Positions 11,953 through 22,279 of a stretch of 64,000 bases of DNA are shown piece by piece (the stretch's first letter is position 1; each line of letters starts with the position of its first letter). Source of the stretch: Aplectana chamaeleonis (lineage: Eukaryota; Nematoda; Chromadorea; Rhabditida; Cosmocercidae); NCBI GenBank assembly GCA_029168955.1, contig JAPDOI010001561.1:62001-126000 (forward strand), given 5' to 3'. The notes beneath the pieces were generated by a model that did not search any database, had not been told where the DNA came from, and saw only the letters and a list, made by a program, of their open reading frames with translations. The translations under genes were made by a program, and so were the position numbers.

Positions 11953-12381
11953 AGGCAGTGTTCACGATGAAAAAAGTTTTCGAAGTTCCACTAAAATTGG
12001 GTAGTGGAGGGACACTCTGTAACGTTAACGTCGAAAGAACGCATGAAAACGAGCCAGGAAGAGCACCAGAAGAGCCCGAAGTTAAATTAATGCTCGAGAT
12101 CGTGAGATGAGCGATGATTTTCAATCAATAGCCCCGTTATTCTGTTCATTCTCAGCTTCTCTCTTTACCCAGGTCAGCTCACATAGATCAGCTGCAAAAG
12201 ACGGAAGTTACAAGCCTCGGACAACTCGTCCACCATGTTTCCATAGCTCAATCTTTGAGGGACCATAACTCCGTTCCCAGAAGGTCTGGTACGATTTCAG
12301 AGACATTAGTGAAATCAGCATGGGGCCGTTTTCACGATAGGCGGAAAAACAGAAAAACGATTTTCATCGTGAACACTGCCT
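11953..12381. mobile_element. AGGCA-family MITE inside exon 10 of copy 2
   Basis: The ends are AGGCAGTGTTCACGATG and its inverted match CATCGTGAACACTGCCT, next to TTAA (right) and TAA (left, decayed). The paralogous position in copy 3 (about 32957) and in the right-edge copy (about 63775, CTTAAAG) is empty, so the insertion is directly visible. It splits the codons encoding SPLRTGKDVKPK of the protease C-terminal extension. The 429-bp body has no coding capacity that I can see. Confidence 0.85.
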
Positions 12382-12705
12382 TTAAGGGGCAATATAGTTT
12401 TCCGCATACGCTCAACTTCAACAAAACATACCATCTTTAATCAATCAAACAGCAGAATTTTCTCATATCTCCCGTCTCTCGTAGAGGATTATCTGAGAAA
12501 TTCGCATTACATACCTGTGTTGGCGCAGATCCAGTCCACATTTTTCGTTATATCAACAAAACTCCCCGTCATATCTCAAGTACATAAAGCAACGTGTTCT
12601 GATATTCTTTGATTCCTCATAATTCGAAGAGCAAAGGGATGTAAAGCCTAGCTTGCTCGGACGAGATCAGGCGGAGCAAGTAGCGGAGCTGCCGGTCATA
12701 AGCCC

Positions 12706-13313
12706 CATTCATAGCTGTCGACTTCGAATCGAAGCAACCAACAATACTGCGGCGATCTGAAATTGCTGGACGAAGCGAATTGAAAACGCTCCGTCCAGCG
12801 ATTCCAAATCGTAATTTCGCGTGAAATAGACGGACAATTACGGACCACGCCAAAGGAATCTAAACAAGCTTTTTTCTCGGCATTCCTACAAATCTTTCGT
12901 GCCATTGTTGCCCTTACCTTCTAAATAAAAAAGTTTGCCATTGTTGCCCTTACCTTCTAAATAAAAAAGTTTTGCATAGTTTTCAAACAACAAATGGTTC
13001 CAAAAAAACGATGTGTTGGAATTTGCTTGAGCGAAAACTTAAAACTACTATTAAAAGTTACTAATTGCTAGAAGCGCTGCATGAAATGTTATCTCTCGGT
13101 ATCCTTATAAAGTTTTCGCATCTCTCTCATCGTTAATGTCGTAAATACTTGTTTTCATATACCTTATCTTATGTTGGTGAGCTGTAGCGTTCTGCATTTT
13201 CGCGTCACACACGCAATGTTGTGACGAAAGATTGTGGACTAGTCGCGTCGACTAGACGAATCGCTTCCAATCATGGAAGCGACGCGACTAGTCGAAGCAA
13301 CCTGCTATGAATG
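12706..13313. repeat. Inverted-repeat block downstream of the Ser exon
   Basis: CATTCATAGC at 12706-12715 is matched by GCTATGAATG at 13304-13313, with further imperfect inverted similarity around TTCGAATCGAAGC and GACTAGTCGAAGC. Repeats of CGACTAGTCGAAGC occur inside. The same block is present in unit 2 (about 33296-35863, enlarged by the 2-kb element and an extra 190-base stretch bounded by direct repeats of GCGACTAGTCGAAG), so it is older than the unit duplication. It fills intron 8 of the protease genes. It is probably an old short inverted-repeat element. Confidence 0.45.
12901..12972. repeat. 36-bp tandem duplication
   Basis: The 36-base sequence beginning GCCATTGTTGCCCTTACCTT occurs twice head to tail without a mismatch, at 12901-12936 and 12937-12972. 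The exact identity implies a recent event. It does not occur in the matching part of unit 2. Confidence 0.9.
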
Positions 13314-16236
13314 AGCCTATAGCAAAATATTACAATGATTAGGAGATTTCGACATGATAAGACCGATAATCGTTACTTCGACCGGCTCAAAAGGAGGAAG
13401 CTAGGCTACAGGTGATATCTAGAAAAATCAAAAACCCACCGGCAATGAAAATTGGATTGCAAAGCCCGCTATTAGAAGTGGATGATATTCCGACAAGGGT
13501 GGCCCTGTCATTTTCACCCAACTGCATCAATGGGCCACCACTGTCACCCTAAAAGATTTCGTTTTGTGTGACTCGCATATTTATGGCACCACCAATTGTG
13601 GGCATTCACAATATCTCATTGAATAATAACATTGGAAGAAGACTTCATTGAAGAGTGTGCTGATATGGTGAAATGAAATCAACGTAAGGGCCACGTTAGT
13701 GCCTCATATGCTATCGAAACACGTGCGTTTATTGTTTTTTTTAGAAGCCGCACCCACTTGCCACCGCATCCGAAGGTACAAACTGTTCGTGTTGTTGGAT
13801 GAGGCGATCTGTTTTGTATTCGGTGAGGGGTTGGGGGATACTGGACCATGCTGATATGTCGAGGCGAATTCCAAATTGCGAGCCTTTTCGGTGATTGCAC
13901 TGACTTGAATTTGCTCAGAAACTCGCAGAGCAAGGGACGTTTCCTCCGAAGCTAACCGATATGGTTTTCAAGCTCTTTTGACGGGATTTAACGCGAAACT
14001 CCGTTTTTCGCAGTTGGCTCAGGATAGTACCCGAAGTTGGGGTTGCTGAAAGAAAAATAAACGCGGACGACAAGGATTCAAATTGGAACAAAGCAATCTC
14101 CAGTCAAGCGTTACATACAACAAAAATATCTTTCCAGTCGAAATCGCTACCTAAAATACATTGTTAAAACACAAGTGTATTTGACTTACTTATACCATAT
14201 CCGAGGGAAAAAAAGAACTTCGTTCAGCTTTTGGTGTTCCTCAGGCATACAAATTGGAACAGCTTCAGCTTTTGGTATATCGCGGTTCAGTTCGAGAATG
14301 GCAAGATCATTTTTTTTCTGTTTTATCGCATGGGTGGTAATCGTGAATGATCGGCTTAAATGATTGAAACATTAGGACCACATTGCTGATTTTCTCAAAA
14401 ATTTTGAGAGCTGCGTGGATGCTTCTCAAGAAGTGCCACAACTGACTCACAAGTTTTGCAGAGGTATACGATTTACTGCCCTCACAGTTCTTCGATTCGC
14501 ACCTGCTTCCGACATAGATTTCGACGTCAGAGCCAGGAATCCCCCAATGAGTTGTTCCGTACAAGTCTTTAGCAGTTCGAAAAACGGAAGCGAACATGTT
14601 GAATCTCTCTACAGAATGTACAGATATTCTGTAAAGGTAATAATAATGCAACTCGCTCTCACCGATTTCTGTATTCCTCCATTTTGCACATTTCTTCGAT
14701 ATTGCTGCTTTTTTGAACAAGACAGTGGGCTGCGGTTAAGATGTGACGCTGAGAAATCAGCACGCCGCTACAGCCATGGTACGACTATGAAACCAGGAAA
14801 GTAGATTCGTATTCTAAACGTGAAATGCAACATTACAAAAGAACTGTTCCCCTACAGTGTAATCCGCAGTCATTCTCACTTGAAGCTATGAGCGCTAAAG
14901 AATTTGCAGTAATAAAGAAAAAGTTGTAGAGAAACAAGCTTGGGAAATTTCGCAGGGTAAAATCTTCTCTGGCGAAGTGGGGCGTCAACAACAGGCTGAT
15001 CCGCTCCGCCCGTAATGATTCACTACTAGCCAACGATTCGATCTCTGGCGGGGGCGTGTTCCCGTCTTCTTATCTGGCAGATGCTCACCTGTTGCACGGC
15101 TATTACGTAAGCGTCTGCGTTGCAGCGTTTTTAGCGCTCTGCATACTGATCTGCGCGTTGGCAATCAATAAGAAGGTCTTTGGGTTTTACGCACGCTGAT
15201 GTTTCCAAATATTCTAACGAACGCTTACAAAATGAGCTAGTCCGTCTGGATTTGAACAACATTCTTACAAGTTTATCCTTGATTTCGGCCTTTCTGACTG
15301 TTTTTCCTCCTCTCGTTTTCTCTTAACTTCTCCGGAAGTATTCTTCATGGGCAACATATAATTTTTAAGCCATTGCCTTCAGCACAGGTACAGAGTGCAG
15401 GCATTATAATGACGAATTGATATTTCCATTATTTCTCTGCGAAGGCTATATTTTGTCGTTCTGAGTTGTGCACCTTCAGTCAACTGTAATATAGCACTCG
15501 GAAGAGAATTCCTTTCACAGCTTATCACCCTTATCGCTTCCTGGAGAAGAACTGCGCGCTTACTATTGAAGCATTTCTGGTCGATCTGGCCATTTGTAAC
15601 GAAATACATTCCAACTAGGACAGCCTTTATCCAGTGTATTCTCTGAATACTGCCTGCCTGAAGTTTCCAAATAAGCTGATGATTTAAAGACATTTTCTTC
15701 ACCGGAATAGATATAAAACTATTCAGAGGGGGAAGACTTGGCTTGACTTCAATTGAAGAATGAATGATACCGCCTTCAGAAATCTAAGGAATCACATGGA
15801 GTTCCATGAAAACAATGACTGATCACGCTATCAGGCATCTGATATCAGCACGAAATTTCATTTCCATGGATCAATCAGTGCATATGCCCCCCCTGGATAG
15901 TTTAAAACCTCGGAATAAGCCGTTCGAAAAGCATTTGAATCGAATTCATGATTTCAGCCTGGCCCATGCTTCAGACAAATATAATGCGGAAACCATATTT
16001 ATATAATGTTCAGCGGTTTTAGAATGAAGTCTCCAAATTTTTTTTTTAACCGATTTTCTAGCCGCTGACATGGGAAGTTCATTCGCAAAAAGCGGCCATT
16101 CCGAACAGAATGCAAATTTTTGGTTAAAAATTCTGACGAAAAGCTAGAATTAGACATTCGTAGTAGCGCTTTTTTTCTAAACAGAGTCAGAGGCGCATTT
16201 TCACTATTCCCATCAAAAACTGCCTCATTTTCTCAG

Positions 16237-16862
16237 GTCTCCGTCATAGCCCCCCGTCATAGTCGGCCGAAAAACGGCCGTCCTAGTCCCACACGATCGA
16301 TATCTATGAGATACAGGCAGGACGGGAAGAAATGAAGTGAGAAAAATCATCCTATACAAAAAATTCCACCTTCTCTATGTCATCCATAGCCGTGTCAGGT
16401 GGATTTTTATCATTCCAGACGGTTTTTAGCAGTTGGGGTCAAACTTTATCATATCAAAGTACGATTTTTATCATTCGAGGATGATTTTTGTCACTTCTTA
16501 TCTTCCCGTTTTGCGTGCTTCTCATACCTATCGACCGGGTGGGACTAGGACGGCCGCTTTCGGCAGACTATGACGAGGGCCATAGTTGGTTGATCGGTGT
16601 AACCAGCCCGGTCGATAATCATGAAAGACATGGATGAGGTTGGATGCAAAAAACACCCGATGTGGCTGACCCGGCCGATGTTCACATGATATAAGGTAAG
16701 AAATGAATGGTATTCATCATACCGTTCCACTTAATTCACACATATTGACCGCGTCAGCCACACCTGAATACACCGGGTGTTTTTTGCAACCTCCATCATC
16801 CATGTTCCTCATACGTATCGACCGGGCTGGCCACGGTGATTTTCTCGAACTCTGACAGGGGC
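16237..16862. mobile_element. Composite inverted-repeat insertion in intron 3 of copy 2
   Basis: This 626-bp stretch is absent from the matching positions in copy 1 (near 5330) and copy 3 (near 40215). It is flanked by CTCAG on both sides, a possible 5-bp target duplication; copy 1 has a single TCTCAG. Inside are two adjacent fold-back modules. Arms 16253-16330 and 16501-16579 share GTCATAGTC[G/T]GCCGAAA.CGGCCGTCCTAGTCCCA. Arms 16592-16690 and 16741-16840 share the CCCGGTCGATA...TGCAAAAAACACCCG...GTGGCTGAC pattern. No protein is encoded. Confidence 0.75.
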
Positions 16863-19319
16863 CTCAGAACTGAAAATGCGCCCCATAAACGTGTTCGACG
16901 CCCCGAACAATCACTATGAACAAACCTCACGCGAAAGGTGGAGCTCTATTTCCTGCACTCCAAAAATCTAGGCGGCACCGACGTCCTAACCCCTGTCCCA
17001 ACCGCTTCGTAACACTCGCGCTCGTGCATGCCGTCCCACAGCGCTTATTTTCAGTTAGGTGCCGCTATCCCGTGCGAAAGGGGGAGGGTCGGGACTACAG
17101 GCTCAATTTTTCTGATGGTTCGCTTTTCTCTGGTCAGCGGTCCTAACCCTGAATCGACCGGGAGTAGATTAGCAGCATCTCTTGTGATAAACACCGTATT
17201 TTCTCTTTGAGAGGTACACGTTCTCAATTTTTACAGCCCACTTTTTCACTTGTAGTTCTTGTAGAGGTGTACTTCAAACTTTACTTTTTTCATCGCGTAG
17301 GCTTGGTCATGCTGCGTAAAGAAGTTACCATTGAAGAAAATCCATGTTTCGGGGTCATTGAAGTCACGGTAGTGGCACGTTCCATGTTAAAAAGAGAAGA
17401 AGATTGTTCCGACTCAGGTTTCCTGCTATGCTAATGAAGCCAACAAATGGCAGCAGAAAAAAACCTATAATGCGTCCGGAGAATAGTTTTCGCAACGCTT
17501 TTTTTGTAGTGAGTTATTTCCGCAAAATTTTGAACATTGTGCTATAGTGGAACTGCTGACGGACCACAACTTCTGTAGTCAAGTCTAGTACAGCCTAATT
17601 CATTGAACATGAGAAAATTCGAAAATTCGTCCTTGTAACAGAAAGAACCATTTTTGAAAAGTGTGTCCCACCGGTGGGACACGTGGTCGTGAAAGGGTTA
17701 AACATTTTTGGTACCCAAATTGTGCGTAATTCTAAGCGAATTCCTCGTTAGCATCAAAATCTGTTAGATAGAGAAAGAGTTGTGCTACGAATCGTATATC
17801 TCATTTCGAAAGCTTGCACACAGACAAGGGAAAATTCGCTGACCCTCATTCGGTGCTGAACTTTCTGATCAACCTAAGATGAGTGCTTGAAATAGGAGGA
17901 AACTTACTTCTCCATACGTCGAAAGCCACCATCCACGGATATTCGCCTTCACTTGTCGTGATTCCCCCTATTGACCTCTTTGTTCGCGCTAGAACGTCAC
18001 TGCTTTGAAATGAGGATTACGTTTGACTGAAGAGTTGTAGGTCACTCAAGACTTGCTACTGTGTATACAGATATTCTCGTGCGCCTGCAGTCGACAAAAC
18101 TCCAGATAAAAAAACCATGCTGTTATAATTTTCCATATTTCTCCCATCTAGTAGGCTATATCATCTATTCGGCATGATTTGAAAGGACCTGCATAAGAAA
18201 TGTCTTCAAAATTGCCGAAGAAAGCTATTCCATTAGTTGGACGCACACTGGATAATAATTCGAAATAGTATTTACGGCGATTCCTCGAGACAAATGCTTT
18301 CGAACTTTCCCATCAGTGTAAATTTGTCAATGCCGTTGAAGCGCAATCGGGGAGTTTCGATCGCCTTAGGTGAGTGCAACCCATTCTTGTAGAACTGATT
18401 GCCTTACTTCTCCAGTATCGTGTTTCTCAGGTTCTTGTGGAACGCTCATGCTCAAACTGAAGGCTCCATGTTGCCTACTCACATAGGTAGCGAACTCCAC
18501 ATTCTCGCTTCAAAGCTATATTCTCCTCCTCGGTTATGTTGCTAGTTTGAAATAGTTGGAGGAGCGGCCACCATGGCAGAATCTGCATCTGTAAACTGCA
18601 AAGAAACTTCGCTTCTACCGAGCTCGAATCAGTTTGAGGGAGCAGAGGAGCGGAATTTATCGGACGGAGCGCAATGAGATCCTTTTCGACTTTCAACCTA
18701 TACAAATTCTCTGCAGTCACCTTTCTTAGTGCTGGTATTCAGTACAATATATTGAAGAATTTTGCATTGTTCATTTCGTGGGTTCTGTTTATAAACGTAT
18801 CTAGGCCGATGCTCAGCAAAACCTGATGGCACTCTAAACTTCAATAAAAAGGACAAAACAACAAAAACGGAAATCTCTAGGGAGGAACGAAAACCGCTCT
18901 AACCCAATCTTCTTACATTTTAAAAGCAAGGTTTTCAAGCGGGTTTCGCATCAAATCTACCTTTGCCCTAATAGGTTAGACTGCTCTTCCGCTCTTAAAT
19001 TTGATAAATCTATGCAGCAGTTGGGCACTTTCAACGAAAACACCTCTGATGAAGGTTTGCAAGTTCCCTACGAGGAAGCGGCTTTCCATGCCCTTCTCCC
19101 CTCGTGGTGCTAATTTGATCTTGTCGCGGCGGATGACTCCTTTTCGTGAATTTCTCGCCATATTCACAACAATAGTGAAATTATCGCAAAGTCGACGACG
19201 CTTTGGCATTTAGTAGGGCTATTCACGCCGACGCGGTGACGTAATAGATTTGGTTCAAATTCTCGTAGCGTCAATTTCACCTTTCAAAAAAAAGAATAAG
19301 GAAATATCTTTCTCACACA

Positions 19320-20700
19320 TGTTTTATTTAGTCCCAGTCGAGCGACTGCATTATCCACTGCGGAGCGGCGTTCAACAGTTCGGGCCATATAGTATTGCCC
19401 AAACTGTTGAACGCCACTTTGCAGTGGATAAACCCTTTTTTAATTGGAGTGGTAAAAGAGCGATGGAAGAGCCGTGTCGTCGTAGCACAGTATCGCTTAC
19501 AGTTAGCTTTTTACGTAGGACGGCTCCCCCCTGATCAACTAGAGCTGGCACGACGGCATTTCCTTCGACGCTGTCTAAGACTTTTTAGCATTCGACAAAG
19601 GTGACACTCAGGATTCAGGGAGGACTGGCACTACCGGCAGACTTCTATGACCAGAGTGACGGTTTGGTGATGGTCTATCCAGCTGCAACCCTCACAATGT
19701 TTAGCTTGGTCTGGTGATCGAGCTTCATTCAGGATCCGCTACGCGCGCGAAAATTCGTTCGTTCTTTGGAAATAACTTGAAAAACACGCTCGGCAAGCTT
19801 ATTGCTTGATAGTTGCAAGGATTTTTCCGGTCACCTTCCTTGTAAAGAACAACTGCGAGCAGAGTAGGCGCAGAACCTCTGCAGAAGGATGGCATCACGG
19901 AGATGTCAAACAGGCCCCAATCCCTGTTGGTGAGTGCGTGAACGAGCAAGAGTTGTGCTATTGGGTGATTTCGACGTTCTGCATTGATGTTCCTTCTTCT
20001 GGAATAGCTGCTTTCCATGGTAGAGACGTGCTGAAGATCTGAGCCCCGCGAGACAATGTCCATTATCGTTCCAGGTGCCCGCCCCAAATTTTGATTCTGT
20101 ACTTCTTTCTTAACCTTTGGGACTCTAGCGTTGACGTCCTAGACTACAAACTTCAAACAGGAAATTTCTTTGCAGATAAGTTCTCCCAACTGTTCCGGAT
20201 GAAGCTAAGCTCTTCAGCTGTTGGAAGATCTCAATAACTGTCAGTCCTTTGGCGCGCTGGCTGGAGGCGTAGGACAGCCAGACGAGGAGACACGATCCTG
20301 TGAGAGTCAACGGTGTGGACTACAGATGGGTGAACTACGAACCCAACGCCACCAGCGGCCCGTGATGAAAACTTCTGTCCTCGAATGATGAGCTTTCCAC
20401 CATTGAGTTGTCGAATGTCGCCTTTCTTTTCTTGGTTGCACAGTAATCACGTGAAACATAGTGCTACTTTGAGAAGAGCATTAAGATTAGCATCAGAAGA
20501 GACTGGTCTGGAGTTGTGAATGCAGAGCGTTGAGCTATCTCCATAGCGTGCTTTCTATGTGTAGTCTTTCCCAAGACTCCATGACTTCATGTGTAACCCA
20601 GGATTACTCTGCCTCTCAGCGGTTGCCAGTTCGTACAGCGTTTCAGATGGCAAGGCTCGGTGTGCTGGACACTGAGACTGGATACCTGCTGAGAAAGACT
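19320..20700 (-). mobile_element. RTE-type LINE relic 2
   Basis: Minus-strand remains of an RTE-like retrotransposon. The upstream half (about 20125-20420) has an endonuclease-domain signature: [49 protein letters not shown]. The reverse-transcriptase half (about 19725-20090) has PTLLAVVLYKEGDRKNPCNY then the remains of the 'RPISLLSV' block, and further on VAAGWTITKPSLWS matching the 'GCSWIDHHQTV..LVIEVCRE' block read better in relic 3. Part of the ORF between the two domains is missing and the frame is broken by stops. A hairpin GTTCAACAGTTCGGG / CCCAAACTGTTGAAC lies near the downstream end (19370-19415). Confidence 0.75.
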
Positions 20701-21339
20701 GTCTTCCCATGACGCCTAAAAGACTACGAAACATATGTTGCCTCGGTCCTCCTTGTCATTGCAGAAGCAAGGACAGTCGTCTAACGACTGAGAAAGCTAC
20801 TCCGTTTGTTCACAACCTGCGCCTTAGACGCATCACAAATAGAGTTTCTAAGATGGCAACGAGCAACTTTATGGGATGGTTGAAAATCTGGAGATCTACA
20901 AAGAGATTTGGAAGACGTGTAGAATGAGTAGCTTAAAATAGAGGGAGAAGTTTTAGGAGCATCGGTGAAGCACAATTCTCAGCGAACGTGGCTTGGCCCG
21001 GTCTCCACGAAAATGAGAGTGTCGAATGTAAAGGAGTCCTCGAAGGCCCTTATGTATTGTCAGAATGGAGCTCGTAGTCCGCTAATGAAACTATTTGTGC
21101 AGGCCGTTATGGACTGAAAAAAAATAGAAGCCAGTGCTCTATTCCAACAATTCTGTTCTCATTCGAGTCTGCAATATGCACAGCTTTATGGCATGACAGC
21201 TCTACAACAGAATATGTTTGTTTTCCTCTACAGCTGTTGTTAAGTGAAGAATTTATTTCAAAATGATTTGTGAATCTGCTTAATTTAGAGATTGTTGTTA
21301 GTCATTTTGCTCTCTGGATATTCCATTGCAGTACCGAAG

Positions 21340-21920
21340 TCTATACGAAAACCCCGTAGACTAATTGACATCGTTTAAATTTTGGTGGTTCTATTTCTTC
21401 AAAGAAGCAGACTACTGGCACCAGACCCAGTCTTTGGCTCATGGCTAGCCTTTTATTTGAGAGAAGTGTGTGCCTTCTCACCGGAAGATATCACGATGAG
21501 GCACTACTTGGTGATAGTCATGACGAATGATTTACCACGTCCGTAGGTGTCTGAAGACGCTATAACGCAGTTTTTATCGATGACTGTGCTGAACGATGCA
21601 TTGAGTACCTGTTGGTGTTAGGCAGGTGGGAGGGGATAAAAGCTAATGAATGGTTAACGATGATGTTGAGGAACCACTATATTCGGACGGTGGGACCACT
21701 CAAGCAACTAATAGTTTTTTGTAGTTTGCAATTCTCCGCCGATGTGGATGATATTTCGTGGCGAGCGATCTTTTCAGTCTTTATTAGATTGTGCATGTAT
21801 ACAACTGGACAGCGGTCCTTATAAAATTTCACACCGCTTATGTAGGAACCGTTCATTCAAGTCAGCAGACTTCCCTGTCGTCTCTCAGACATAATCTACA
21901 TCGGGAGGCAAAGTTTTTAG
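21340..21920 (-). mobile_element. Penelope-like element relic, copy in unit 1
   Basis: A decayed reverse-transcriptase segment on the minus strand. LAMSQRLGLVPVVCFFEEIE at about 21375-21450 corresponds to the 'G-L-A-M-G-Q-R-L-A-P' block of Penelope-like retroelements. Upstream motifs can be recovered only by comparison with the better copy at 49060-49660. The surrounding 21.3-21.9 kb aligns with 49.06-49.62 kb in the same orientation. Confidence 0.6.
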
Positions 21921-22187
21921 TGGTCGATAGTTAAACATGCCTCGGAGGTGTAACTCTGATTTTTTTCCGATCCATAGACTGGCAAACTACCACGAATTCT
22001 CCGGCTTTTTTTTGAAGGATACACGTTTGACCTCAATTCTTGCAAATATTGATATCATTTAAACTGTTCGTGGGTGATATTGGTGTTTCCAAACACAATG
22101 GAACGATTCAAGACAGATAATGCGCCTGTTGACAAAACTGTGAACCTGAAATTCTTTTGAGGAGCTGAGTCAGATTTTTCAAAGCAG

Positions 22188-22279
22188 GGGCATTTTAGCG
22201 CGAACAAAGAGGTCAATAGGGGGAATCACGACAAGAGAAGGCGAATTTCCGTGGATGGTGGCTTCCAACGTTTGGAGAA
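22188..22279 (+). pseudogene. Orphan inverted copy of the protease activation exon
   Basis: A 92-base open exon on the plus strand reads ILARTKRSIGGITTREGEFP then WMVASNVWR, with an intact acceptor (TTTCAAAGCAG) and GTAAGT donor. Its length and phases match exon 3 of the three minus-strand proteases. Downstream intron sequence (to about 22620, including TTAACCCATTCACGACCACG) matches the intron beside exon 3 in the other copies. No His, Asp or Ser exon follows in this orientation, so it is a fragment from an inverted duplication or inversion, not a gene. Confidence 0.8.

Larger units (their letters stand above)
10449..18588 (-). pseudogene. Trypsin-like serine protease, copy 2 (pseudogene)
   Basis: Minus-strand S1 protease with the same 11-exon layout as copy 3. 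Exons: 18483-18588 (MQILPWWPLLQLFQ signal peptide, ITEEEN), 18408-18444, 17908-17999 (RTKRSIGGITTSEGEYPW), 14663-14813 (CSGVLISQRHILTAAHC, His), 14451-14577, 14190-14354 (NDLAILELNRDIP, Asp), 13927-14045, 13440-13548 (GDSGGPLMQLGEND, Ser), 12515-12574 (GSFVDITKNVDWICANTG), exon 10 (about 11889-12404, split by an element), 10449-10623 (HADTSGICSTTESSEAKSES acidic tail). Lesions: in-frame TAG in exon 4, acceptor AG changed to CG before exon 5, two one-base gains in A and T runs of exon 6, GC instead of GT donor after exon 7, a 429-bp insertion in exon 10 and loss of that exon's acceptor. It is therefore unlikely to yield a full protein. Confidence 0.8.

Noticed and set aside
17660..17690. Palindromic GTGTCCCACCGGTGGGACAC motif, repeated near 6290-6360, 22500-22570 and 41670
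   Set aside because: It lies in the shared intron 3 sequence next to TTAACCC.TTCACGACC and is probably the remains of an old inverted-repeat element; boundaries could not be fixed, so no feature was called.
19725..20087. 120-codon minus frame as an independent gene
   Set aside because: It contains RTE reverse-transcriptase motifs and is part of a frameshifted relic.
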